Positions 1-6,996 of a stretch of DNA of 64,000 nucleotides are shown here, one piece after another; position 1 is the stretch's first letter; every line of letters starts with the position of its first letter. Source of the DNA: DATJPR01 sp963811705 (GTDB lineage: Bacteria; Bacteroidota; Ignavibacteria; UBA10030; UBA6906). The DNA lies in NCBI GenBank assembly GCA_963811705.1, contig CAWESL010000008.1, forward strand, positions 248,001 to 312,000, written 5' to 3'. Both the position numbers and the translations under genes were made by a program. The notes below the pieces were generated by a model that saw nothing but the letters and a program-made list of their open reading frames with translations, had not been told where the DNA came from and made no database searches.

Positions 1-432
1 CCGGATGCACCGGTCGTGAAGGAAACTCTTGCCCGACTGCAATTGTCCCAGGCGCAGTCGTATGAGCAATCGATGGCCCCCGAAGAGCCGCCGCCGGCAC
101 CGCAACCTCCGGTTGAACCGGGGATTCCCGAGGCAAAGCCGCCCGCACCGGACGCGACCGTAGCGTCGCTCGCAGAGCGTCTTCAGTCCGCACCACCGAT
201 TCACTCGTTGCCTCCCGAGCCGGCTGCACGAGAGGTACCGGAGCCGACGGAATCAACGACCCCCAGCATCGTGTCACCTACGATAGCGGAAATTTTTATG
301 CAACAGGGCGAGTACGGCGAAGCGTTGAGGACCTATCGGAAGGTCGTCAGCCAGCATCCTGAAGAGTATGAGAAGTACGCGGCGAGAATGGAAGAGATCG
401 AAGAGATGATCCGGAAACAGTTCTTCGAGTAA
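1..432 (+). CDS. C-terminal part of a TPR-like protein, cut by the window start
   Basis: The frame is open from base 1, so the gene begins upstream of the window. The visible part has a long Pro/Ala/Glu-rich linker (about residues 15-90), which looks disordered. It ends in a compact helical segment beginning PTIAEIFMQQGEYGEALRTY, which matches one tetratricopeptide-type helix pair, and a Glu/Lys-rich tail. Such a layout is usual in FCB-group scaffold proteins, but the function cannot be read from this fragment. It ends at TAA, followed 22 bp later by a strong bidirectional terminator shared with rpsT. Confidence 0.7.
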   Translation, partial: PDAPVVKETLARLQLSQAQSYEQSMAPEEPPPAPQPPVEPGIPEAKPPAPDATVASLAERLQSAPPIHSLPPEPAAREVPEPTESTTPSIVSPTIAEIFMQQGEYGEALRTYRKVVSQHPEEYEKYAARMEEIEEMIRKQFFE

Positions 433-454
433 GAATGCGTCCCCGCGGAAACGC

Positions 455-488
455 AAAAGCCTCTTCTGCATGAAGAGGCTTTTTTTTG
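455..488. terminator. Bidirectional rho-independent terminator
   Basis: A perfect 12-bp stem (455-466 with 472-483) encloses a 5-nt loop (TGCAT). The A-tract and T-tract on either side let it work on both strands. It sits between the convergent ends of the TPR-like gene and rpsT. Confidence 0.85.
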
Positions 489-507
489 TGTGCGGATATC
501 GGAACGA

Positions 508-762
508 CTACTTCAGCTTGTTCACGATCCTGGTCAACTTGGACTTGTTGTTCGCCGCGAGGTTTTTATGGATGACACCTTTCGCGGCAAGCTGGTCAAG
601 AAGTTTGACGGTCTTCAGGAGTTCCGGCAGACCGTGTTCCTTATCCTTCGCAGCACGTACTCGTTTGATTGCCGTACGCATTCTGGATTTCATTTGTGCG
701 TTCCGCGTTGCGCGACGTTCGGAAATCCGTGCGCGCTTCTCCGCCGATGCATGCTGTGCCAT
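508..762 (-). CDS. rpsT: 30S ribosomal protein S20
   Basis: An 84-residue basic protein of the length usual for S20. It has the expected start (MAQHASAEKRARISERRATR), a central Lys/Arg-rich helix and the conserved NKSKLTR motif near the C terminus. S20 binds 16S rRNA early in 30S assembly. The ATG is preceded on the minus strand by a GAAGGAAG ribosome-binding site. The gene stands alone and ends at the shared terminator 455-488. Confidence 0.97.
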   Translation of the reverse strand: MAQHASAEKRARISERRATRNAQMKSRMRTAIKRVRAAKDKEHGLPELLKTVKLLDQLAAKGVIHKNLAANNKSKLTRIVNKLK

Positions 763-854
763 TCCGTGCTTCCTTCGTCAACAATCGTATGAAATACATA
801 CCGGATTTATAAGATATGAAATCACAACACGAAAATCAATCCCTTTCCGATTTC

Positions 855-883
855 TTGCCTTTCGTCCCCACCCTTGGTATATT
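855..883 (+). promoter_or_regulatory. Sigma-70-type promoter of etfBA
   Basis: A -35 box TTGCCT (855-860), an exact 17-bp spacer and a -10 box TATATT (878-883) predict transcription from about 890. This gives a leader of about 65 nt before etfB. Found by eye only. Confidence 0.6.
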
Positions 884-955
884 TTTGTCACTTACCGCTC
901 TGTGTCCGGACGGCCCCTTTGCACTCCCGTTTTTGTCGACTCTTTCGGAGGTTCA

Positions 956-1705
956 ATGAAAATCGCTGTTTGTGTCAATCATGTCCCTGATACCGAGACA
1001 AAGATCAAGGTCGGTGCTGACAATGCCTCGATCGACAAGACAGGTGTCAATTTCATGCTCAATCCGTACGATGAATTCGGGATTGAGGAAGCCCTCCGGC
1101 TGCGGGAAAAATTCAAAGGCGAGGTCGTCGCCGTAAGCCTCGGCGGCGACGCGAATAAGGACACGCTCCGGAAAGCCCTCGCCATGGGCGTGGACAAGGC
1201 CGTCCTGCTGAAGGATGACGGTATCCGGGATTCGTTCAGCGTTGCCGTTGCGCTTGTCGAGGAACTGAAGCCGTTCACCCCTGACCTTATATTCTTTGGG
1301 AAACAATCGATCGACTATGACGACGGCCAGGTGGGGACCCTTGTCGCAGCGATGCTCGGATTGCCGTCGGTCAACGTTGTGGTGAAACTGGATGTGCGTG
1401 ACGACGGCACGGCGGTGTGTGAACGCGAAATTGAGGGGGGGCATGAAACCGTCCAGGTAAGGCTCCCGGCGGTGATCACGGCGCAGAAAGGGCTGAATGA
1501 GCCACGGTATCCTTCGCTCAAAGGGATCATGGCGGCGAAGAACAAGCCCATCGACACCAAGCCTGCCGCGGCGGCTGCGGCGAGAGTGGAGACGATCTCC
1601 ATGAAGCGTCCAGCGTCAAAAGCGGCAGGAAGGATTGTCGGCACCGACAAAACCGGCGTGCCCGAACTTATCAGACTTCTTCATGAAGAAGCAAAAGTCC
1701 TCTGA
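956..1705 (+). CDS. etfB: Electron transfer flavoprotein beta subunit
   Basis: A 249-residue protein with the EtfB fold: N-terminal MKIAVCVNHVPDTETKI, the AMP-binding region around FFGKQSIDYDDGQVG (113-127), and the family signature running from RLPAVITAQKGLNEPRYPS to the MAAKNKP recognition loop (about 169-198). With EtfA it forms a soluble heterodimer that carries electrons from acyl-CoA dehydrogenases to ETF:quinone oxidoreductase. The open frame extends further upstream, but homology begins at this ATG, which has a CGGAGG site 5 nt before it. etfA follows after 30 bp. Confidence 0.96.
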   Translation: MKIAVCVNHVPDTETKIKVGADNASIDKTGVNFMLNPYDEFGIEEALRLREKFKGEVVAVSLGGDANKDTLRKALAMGVDKAVLLKDDGIRDSFSVAVALVEELKPFTPDLIFFGKQSIDYDDGQVGTLVAAMLGLPSVNVVVKLDVRDDGTAVCEREIEGGHETVQVRLPAVITAQKGLNEPRYPSLKGIMAAKNKPIDTKPAAAAAARVETISMKRPASKAAGRIVGTDKTGVPELIRLLHEEAKVL

Positions 1706-1735
1706 CCACCACCATCTGCCGAAGAGCACCAGACC

Positions 1736-2707
1736 ATGAACATTCTTGTCTTTGCTGAGCAGCGCGACGCAAAATTCAAAAAGGCGGCGTTTGAAACAGT
1801 CTCGGCTGGGCGCGCACTCGCCGATCAGGTGCAGGGCAAATGCAGCGCAGTCGTCATTGGCCACAACGTGTCATCCATCGCCGGTGACCTGGGCGCGTAC
1901 GGTGCCACTGAGGTGCTGGTCGTGGACTCTCCTTCTGCCGAGAAGCCTGCCAGTGGTGCGTGGGCCGCAGCGATCGTTGAAGCCGCAAAGGCCGTCGGAG
2001 CAAGTGTCGTCCTACTCTCTGCGACACAGATGGGGAAAGACATTGCGCCGCGCGTTGCCGTCGGCCTTGAGGCAGGCCTTGCGGCCGATTGCACGTCACT
2101 CAGGGTGGAAAACAATGAAATCATTGCGTCGCGCCCCGTCTACGCAGGCAAGGCAATCACCGACGTCCGGGTTGTAACCCCCGTCAAAGTATTCTCGATT
2201 CGTCCGAACGTCTTCAGCGTAACACCATCGGGCGGCAGCGCTGCCGTCAAGCCGCTGCAGGTCCAGTTTACCGACGCGATGCTCGCTGCAGTAGTGACCG
2301 GAACAAAGGTGGCGAGCGGAAGACCGGACGTTGCGGAGGCGGACATCGTCGTTTCGGGCGGACGCGGGATGAAGGGGCCGGAGCACTTTCATCTCATCGA
2401 AGAGCTTGCGGACGTTCTCCACGGTGGTGTCGGCGCTTCGCGGGCGGTGGTGGATGCCGGGTGGCGACCGCACGATGAACAGGTGGGGCAAACCGGAAAG
2501 ACGGTTTCACCGTCGCTCTACATCGCCTGCGGAATCAGCGGCGCTGTCCAACACCTTGCAGGTATGTCCTCCTCTAAGTATATTGTGGCGATCAACAAAG
2601 ACAAAGATGCGCCGATCTTCCAGCTTGCGGATTATGGAATTGTCGGCGATGTGTTTGAAATTTTGCCTGAACTGACTTTGCGTCTCAAGGAACACCAGGG
2701 ACACTAA
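1736..2707 (+). CDS. etfA: Electron transfer flavoprotein alpha subunit
   Basis: A 323-residue protein with an N-terminal ETF domain and a C-terminal FAD-binding domain. The FAD domain carries VVSGGRGMKGPEHF, then GASRAVVDAGW, then the EtfA signature around LYIACGISGAVQHLAGM and IVAINKDKDAPIFQLADYGI. It holds the redox-active FAD of the EtfAB dimer. Cotranscription with etfB is likely. No acyl-CoA dehydrogenase or ETF-quinone oxidoreductase gene lies next to the pair. Confidence 0.96.
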   Translation: MNILVFAEQRDAKFKKAAFETVSAGRALADQVQGKCSAVVIGHNVSSIAGDLGAYGATEVLVVDSPSAEKPASGAWAAAIVEAAKAVGASVVLLSATQMGKDIAPRVAVGLEAGLAADCTSLRVENNEIIASRPVYAGKAITDVRVVTPVKVFSIRPNVFSVTPSGGSAAVKPLQVQFTDAMLAAVVTGTKVASGRPDVAEADIVVSGGRGMKGPEHFHLIEELADVLHGGVGASRAVVDAGWRPHDEQVGQTGKTVSPSLYIACGISGAVQHLAGMSSSKYIVAINKDKDAPIFQLADYGIVGDVFEILPELTLRLKEHQGH

Positions 2708-2749
2708 GGTGCGGCGCAGGCGTGATATGATGAGAATGGGGCGGGTGCC

Positions 2750-3343
2750 GTGGAGAAGATTCCGGTAGACATCCTGGCGCTTTCGACAAGCCCGAACAGT
2801 GGCGGGGCCTTCGCCTTGATCCTGCGGGAAGCGAACGGCAACCGCCGCTTGCCCATTATCATCGGGTCGGCAGAGGCGCACTCCATCGCGGTGGAGATGG
2901 AGGGTATTAAGCCACCCCGCCCGCTGACGCACGATCTGATGAAGAATATCATCGGGGCTTTCGGTGCGGAACTCTCGGACATCGTCATCGACGAGCTGCG
3001 GGATGGAACGTTTTACGCGAAGTTGAATATCGACAACCAGATGATCGACTCCCGTCCGAGCGATGCGATCGCCCTGGCTGTCCGTTGCGGCGTCCAGATT
3101 TACGTTGCGGCGAGTGTGATGGATGAAGCCGCCTTCGTCCCGGATGAGGAGGAAGAAGAAGCATCTCACCGGGAACCTTCCACAACCACCCCCGCGAAGT
3201 CCAACGTTCACCAGCCGCCGCAATCCAAAGGACAACGGCTGGAACAGCTTCGCCAGCAGCTCCAGGAAGCGCTGGAGCGCGAGAACTATGAGAAGGCCGC
3301 CCAGCTTCGCGACGAAATCCGGAAGCTGGAAATCCGCGACTGA
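2750..3343 (+). CDS. DUF151 bifunctional nuclease family protein with a C-terminal UVR motif
   Basis: A 197-residue protein starting at GTG. Residues 1-130 match the bifunctional nuclease (DUF151) family: ILREANGNRRLPIIIGSAEA, HDLMKNII, and the SRPSDAIALAVR motif. An acidic linker (DEEEEEA) and a Pro/Thr-rich segment lead to a UVR (UvrB/UvrC-interaction) coiled motif at about 161-194, LRQQLQEALERENYEKAAQL. The DUF151-UVR arrangement is common in Bacteroidota and Chlorobiota. The biochemical role in bacteria is not settled. The gene is 42 bp downstream of etfA and may be cotranscribed. Confidence 0.88.
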   Translation: MEKIPVDILALSTSPNSGGAFALILREANGNRRLPIIIGSAEAHSIAVEMEGIKPPRPLTHDLMKNIIGAFGAELSDIVIDELRDGTFYAKLNIDNQMIDSRPSDAIALAVRCGVQIYVAASVMDEAAFVPDEEEEEASHREPSTTTPAKSNVHQPPQSKGQRLEQLRQQLQEALERENYEKAAQLRDEIRKLEIRD

Positions 3344-3420
3344 ATCCGACCACCGGATGTCTTGCCGTCTGTGATTGTCGATTACGGGATTCTTGTTCTC
3401 CGTAAGGAATTCGATCGATC

Positions 3421-4458
3421 GTGACGCTTCACGTGCCGTCCAGAGACGCCCCCGCTCTTCCTCACATTGTTGACGATATCCTCTCGCAGACCCCCACGCT
3501 TTCCAGCGTCAGGGATGCGGTCGACCTCTGTTACCGCCTGGCCTATTCCTACCTCGTCGCTCGAGGCCGTGGCATGGCTCTCTCCTGCCGACTTGGAGTC
3601 TCCATCGACGATCTCGCATACGATACGGTGGTATACCTCTTTGACCGGAATGCTGACCGAAGCGGGTTCCCCCGTCTGACCCGCCAATTTGGTTCCGGAC
3701 TCTCATCCCGTCGTTCCAACGAACGGATCCTGGTGATTTTCCGTCAGGCGATTTCCAGCTACCTCGAAGGCGAGATCGTCCGGCGTGTCATCGAGTCGTA
3801 TCCTCCCATTGACAGGATTCACCGCAATCTCCGGAACGCCGTGGCAGCCACACCGCTCTTGAAGGATGTCCGATCGGGAAAGGACCACTGGGTGGCGATC
3901 AACGGTCCTGAAGATCTGGAGAACATCCTTCCGATATTTCCGCCTCCATTTCTTGAACGGATGCTGCTCAAGACTGCCGGCAAGCGATCGACAGTGACGG
4001 CGCTGGTTTCCCTCCTCTCTCAGGTGATGCGCGACCAGGCCACGTACAAGCCGGCAATTCCCCTTGACGCTCTCGCCGTCATCATTCAGAATGTCTATCT
4101 GCTTGCAGGAAGGCGCGATCTTGCAGGGGTTGGATGCCCCGGGGAACAAAGCGATACGGAATTTGAGCGCACCGTTTTGAGGAGCGTCGCGGAAGTGGAG
4201 ACGCGAATGCGGCGCCGGTTCATCGAGAGTGAGGGCGTCGCCCCCGCGGAGTACAACGCGTACGTGCATGCAGCCACGGACATATTGAAACGGTCGCTGT
4301 GTAGAGAACCGGAGGCAGGGCTCTCATTCTGCGAGATTCTGGGAATCCATATGGGAAATGTCAGCCGACGGGCCTATTACGAAGAACATCGTGCGCGACT
4401 GGAATTCGTTGTCACGAGTGCGCGACGGAGATACTTCGAAAGAGTAAAGAACCGATGA
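3421..4458 (+). CDS. Unrecognised protein coupled to a zinc-finger anti-sigma-like gene
   Basis: A 345-residue soluble protein from a GTG start, with no signal peptide or membrane segment. I do not recognise a named family with certainty. It is rich in Arg and helix-forming residues. One segment (VSIDDLAYDTVVYLFDRNAD, about 61-80) resembles in layout a sigma region-2 core (acidic-hydrophobic helix), and the C-terminal third (VSRRAYYEEHRARLEFVV) could be a helix-turn-helix-like region. The stop overlaps the start of the next gene by 4 bp, so the two are translationally coupled. The partner's zinc-binding motif suggests a divergent regulator/anti-regulator pair. That role is inference. Confidence 0.75.
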   Translation: MTLHVPSRDAPALPHIVDDILSQTPTLSSVRDAVDLCYRLAYSYLVARGRGMALSCRLGVSIDDLAYDTVVYLFDRNADRSGFPRLTRQFGSGLSSRRSNERILVIFRQAISSYLEGEIVRRVIESYPPIDRIHRNLRNAVAATPLLKDVRSGKDHWVAINGPEDLENILPIFPPPFLERMLLKTAGKRSTVTALVSLLSQVMRDQATYKPAIPLDALAVIIQNVYLLAGRRDLAGVGCPGEQSDTEFERTVLRSVAEVETRMRRRFIESEGVAPAEYNAYVHAATDILKRSLCREPEAGLSFCEILGIHMGNVSRRAYYEEHRARLEFVVTSARRRYFERVKNR

Positions 4459-5417
4459 ACGCGTCAGGGGAAGACACACGGAATCGCGGCGGAAAGAGAT
4501 CTGCCATGGAGCACATTGATGAGCAGGATCTGGACCTTTTCGCCATTGACCACGGTCTGCTGGATGCCCCCAAAGGGATGGTCATTCAACATCATCTTCA
4601 GGAATGTGGTGGGTGCAAAGCGATCTCAGAAACCGCACGTGATATCTACGAGGCGTTGGAGAATTCGCGCGAAGCACCGCACGCAGTGGTTGATCTTCTC
4701 GTCCAACAAATTGTGCCTGCCCCGAAGATCCTTCGCCTCAAATCACAAAACCCGCGGGGCGAACTTGTGGACCGACCGATGCCGCTCGCGGGAGTTCTCG
4801 ATCAGACAAGCGATCGATTCGTGACAATCGCCAATCTTGTAGGTGAATTCGGTATTGGATCTGTGACGCTGCAGAGGAATCCCACGAGCAATTTCTTTAG
4901 GGTGCAATTTGAAACGCGAAGTTTCCTCCTCCCGCGGTGGGGAGTGTTTTCCCTGGGACGTACGACGCAGGTCTTGCTCGACGAAAGCGGGTGGGCAGAA
5001 TTTACGCTGAGCGGCGCCGAGATTGACCACGATTGGGTTCCCGGCGAGGCGACCGTTCGCTTTCCGGCAGGCACCGTGCGTATCGAGCTGACGGGCCTCA
5101 CGACAGGGAGATCGACGAAGATCCGGGACACAAGGGGAGGGATCGTTGTAGAATTTCGGCGGATAGACAACGGGTGGAGAATGGAAATCGGCACTCTTGG
5201 GGGGGCGCAGAAATTCGACCTTGTTTCGGTCATCAATTCGGCGGGGGACGCTGAGTTTTGTCCTTTGCACGAGCGGTCGTGCAGGATCCCGGAGTCCAAG
5301 ATTTTGGATGAGGCGACTCTCAACGTCTACCGGGAAGCCCCTGAAGGATCCGGGGATTTGAACGGAGGAAATCAGCCCGAAAACAGTAATCAGGGGACAG
5401 TGGACACGGGACAGTGA
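4455..5417 (+). CDS. Zinc-finger (ZAS/zf-HC2-like) protein, putative anti-regulator
   Basis: A 320-residue protein. The N-terminal region holds HHLQECGGCK, giving H47-x3-C51-x2-C54, the ligand pattern of zinc anti-sigma (ZAS) domains. I see no clear membrane segment, which is unusual because most ZAS anti-sigmas of this size are membrane-anchored. Residues 100-270 are beta-rich (FATRSFLLPRWGVF-like strands, SVTLQRNPTSNFFRVQFE) and could be a sensing domain. The start overlaps the preceding gene by ATGA; ATG 4506 (MEHIDEQDL) is an alternative. The Gly/Asn/Glu-rich tail runs into a T9SS remnant in another frame. Confidence 0.75.
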   Translation: MNASGEDTRNRGGKRSAMEHIDEQDLDLFAIDHGLLDAPKGMVIQHHLQECGGCKAISETARDIYEALENSREAPHAVVDLLVQQIVPAPKILRLKSQNPRGELVDRPMPLAGVLDQTSDRFVTIANLVGEFGIGSVTLQRNPTSNFFRVQFETRSFLLPRWGVFSLGRTTQVLLDESGWAEFTLSGAEIDHDWVPGEATVRFPAGTVRIELTGLTTGRSTKIRDTRGGIVVEFRRIDNGWRMEIGTLGGAQKFDLVSVINSAGDAEFCPLHERSCRIPESKILDEATLNVYREAPEGSGDLNGGNQPENSNQGTVDTGQ

Positions 5418-5670
5418 TGTTCGCCTGGTGGTCTACGACATTCTCGGCCGTCAAGTGGCGACGCTGGCATACAGTCGATATCCGGCTGGGAAATACTCGT
5501 TTACGTTCGACGGAGCGAACCTGGCAAGAGGGCTATACTTCTATCGCTTGACTGCAGGGACTTTTTCTGCGGTTCGGAAGATGCTCTTAGTTGAGGGGAG
5601 GCAAAACCATGGTTGCTTAGGCTGCCATGTTTTCGAGGTCGCCAAAAAGTGGTTGCCTAGGCTGCCATAA
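5362..5670 (+). pseudogene. Remnant of a type IX secretion (Por) C-terminal sorting domain
   Basis: In the frame that opens after the stop at 5359-5361, codons from about 5410 encode VRLVVYDILGRQVATL, then PAGKYSFTFDGANLARGLYF, then YRLTAGTFSAVRKMLLVEG. This is a textbook Por secretion C-terminal sorting domain of about 65 residues. The large secreted cargo protein that should precede it is missing: the upstream sequence is the zinc-finger gene in a different frame. After the domain the frame reads straight into the palindromic repeats and stops at about 5670. A real stand-alone gene is unlikely, so I read it as the 3' scar of a lost cell-surface gene. Confidence 0.7.
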
Positions 5671-5798
5671 ATCGCTGCCTGGAAGTGATTGTCCGAAAAG
5701 GACTTGGGAAGCCAGACTTCAAATCGGCGTCTCAAAAAGATGGTTGCCTAGGCAACCAAGTTTTCAGGGTGGGTAGAACATGGTTGCTTAGGCAACCA
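5609..5798. repeat. Cluster of four palindromic elements (REP-like, terminator-like)
   Basis: Four copies of a 16-bp palindrome, GGTTGCYTAGGCAACC, lie at 5611-5626, 5651-5666, 5742-5757 and 5782-5797. The first two have one altered arm (GCTGCC instead of GCAACC). Copies are mostly preceded by A-runs and followed by ATGTTTT or AAGTTTT, so each looks like a small bidirectional terminator. The cluster lies between the T9SS remnant and the convergent outer-membrane gene. The same element recurs at 47.2 kb. Confidence 0.8.
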
Positions 5799-5806
5799 CG
5801 TTAATT

Positions 5807-6523
5807 TTAAACCGTAACCTGGTAGCCCAGATACACCGTCGTCGTCGGGTCTCCCGCGACACTGTGTCCCAGCGAGAAGAGCAAGTGATTGTGCTCATTG
5901 AAATTGACGAACCCGCCGACACTGAAGGCGGTTCCATCTGTAGCGTCCGGAGCGTCGGCGCTGTGATAGTAAACCTCTCCGCCGAGTGAAAGCACCTCCG
6001 AAAAATCGTACTGCGCCTGCCACCCGAGGAACACCCAGTTCTTCGCATCGCTGCCGGGATTGACCCAGTACCCTCCACCTCCGTACGTCGTAAGGTTTCC
6101 CCAGCTCTTCTGAATCCAGAGCGGAAGATAGAGCTGCACTGTTCCACTGCCGAGTTGCTTATCTTTCTGACCCGTCGGAACCTCGAGCAACGGGAAAATC
6201 CCGATCTGCGGGAGATCGGCGGTCTCGTCGCTGAACCGGTATTTTACTCCCAGCTCGGTGTCCGAGTAACCGTAGTGAGAGACGTCCCCGGTTCGGACGT
6301 ATTCCAGCGGAGCCACCAGATGAATTTGCACATTGGGGAACGCACCGTAGTTGACCTCGACATGCGGAAGGGTCGCGCTTGCCAGCTGGCGAAGATGCTG
6401 TTGTTCCGAAGCCAGATAGAATTCCCAATGATGGAAACTGACAGGTTCGGGGTCATCGGTAAAGAAAGGAGGACCGGCAAATGCCGGCGATGTCCCGATC
6501 AGGAAAAAGGAAGCAGGCAACAC
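5807..6523 (-). CDS. Outer-membrane beta-barrel (transporter-like) protein at the end of the efflux operon
   Basis: About 238 residues from a GTG start; a start about 10 codons further upstream (TTG) is possible. A signal peptide (LPASFFLIGTSPAFAG) is followed by alternating amphipathic strands rich in Tyr, Trp and Gly. It has a GVKYRF strand, a GQKDKQLGSG loop and ends with VYLGYQVTV, a typical barrel C terminus. The pattern fits the MetA/phenol-degradation-like outer-membrane family often listed only as transporter. It lies 143 bp downstream of the PII-like gene, on the same strand as the RND operon. The substrate is unknown. Confidence 0.75.
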   Translation of the reverse strand: MLPASFFLIGTSPAFAGPPFFTDDPEPVSFHHWEFYLASEQQHLRQLASATLPHVEVNYGAFPNVQIHLVAPLEYVRTGDVSHYGYSDTELGVKYRFSDETADLPQIGIFPLLEVPTGQKDKQLGSGTVQLYLPLWIQKSWGNLTTYGGGGYWVNPGSDAKNWVFLGWQAQYDFSEVLSLGGEVYYHSADAPDATDGTAFSVGGFVNFNEHNHLLFSLGHSVAGDPTTTVYLGYQVTV

Positions 6524-6666
6524 ACGCTTGTCGCAATCCAGCGTTCATCAGTCAATCCCCGGTTTCACCGCCAGTAGATCTCGGACCGTGGTTCAGGTCG
6601 CGTCCCACAGGAACAACATCGGCGTGTGTGCGAAAGATTCCGGAAAGGGGCGACCCAGACGAATTC

Positions 6667-6966
6667 CTAGAGAATTCGTTCAAGGGGGACCTGAAAGAGC
6701 CGGATCTGGTCGTCCGCGCGTTGGACCTGGGTGTTCGCCGCCCGGATCTCCAGGATGAGCTCCTCAAGGACCGCTTCCGATTCGAAAGCGATCATGGTCA
6801 CGGAATTCAAAGTGGGAAAACTCCGCGTCCCCAGATGTGCTTCCGTTCCGTGTCCTTTGCCTTTCACGTGTTCCCACCGGGTATAATAGTCGACGCCGTG
6901 CCGCTCGAGAAGCTCCATAATCCTCCCGGTATACACGTCGTTATGAATGAGGAATACGATCTTCAT
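6667..6966 (-). CDS. PII-like protein linked to the RND efflux operon
   Basis: A 99-residue protein starting MKIVFLIHNDVYTGRIMELL, compatible with a ferredoxin-like PII/CutA fold. The KGKGHGTEAHLGTRSFPTLN segment (about 35-54) is where a PII T-loop would lie. The C terminus (AVLEELILEIRAAN) would be the last helix. Small PII-like proteins of this kind are often encoded next to RND pumps, where they are presumed to sense a nucleotide or metal. The gene starts 30 bp after the RND gene ends, on the same strand. The regulatory role here is inferred from family and position. Confidence 0.75.
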   Translation of the reverse strand: MKIVFLIHNDVYTGRIMELLERHGVDYYTRWEHVKGKGHGTEAHLGTRSFPTLNSVTMIAFESEAVLEELILEIRAANTQVQRADDQIRLFQVPLERIL

Positions 6967-6996
6967 GGTGCGCCTGACGTTGTGTGATGCAATGGA

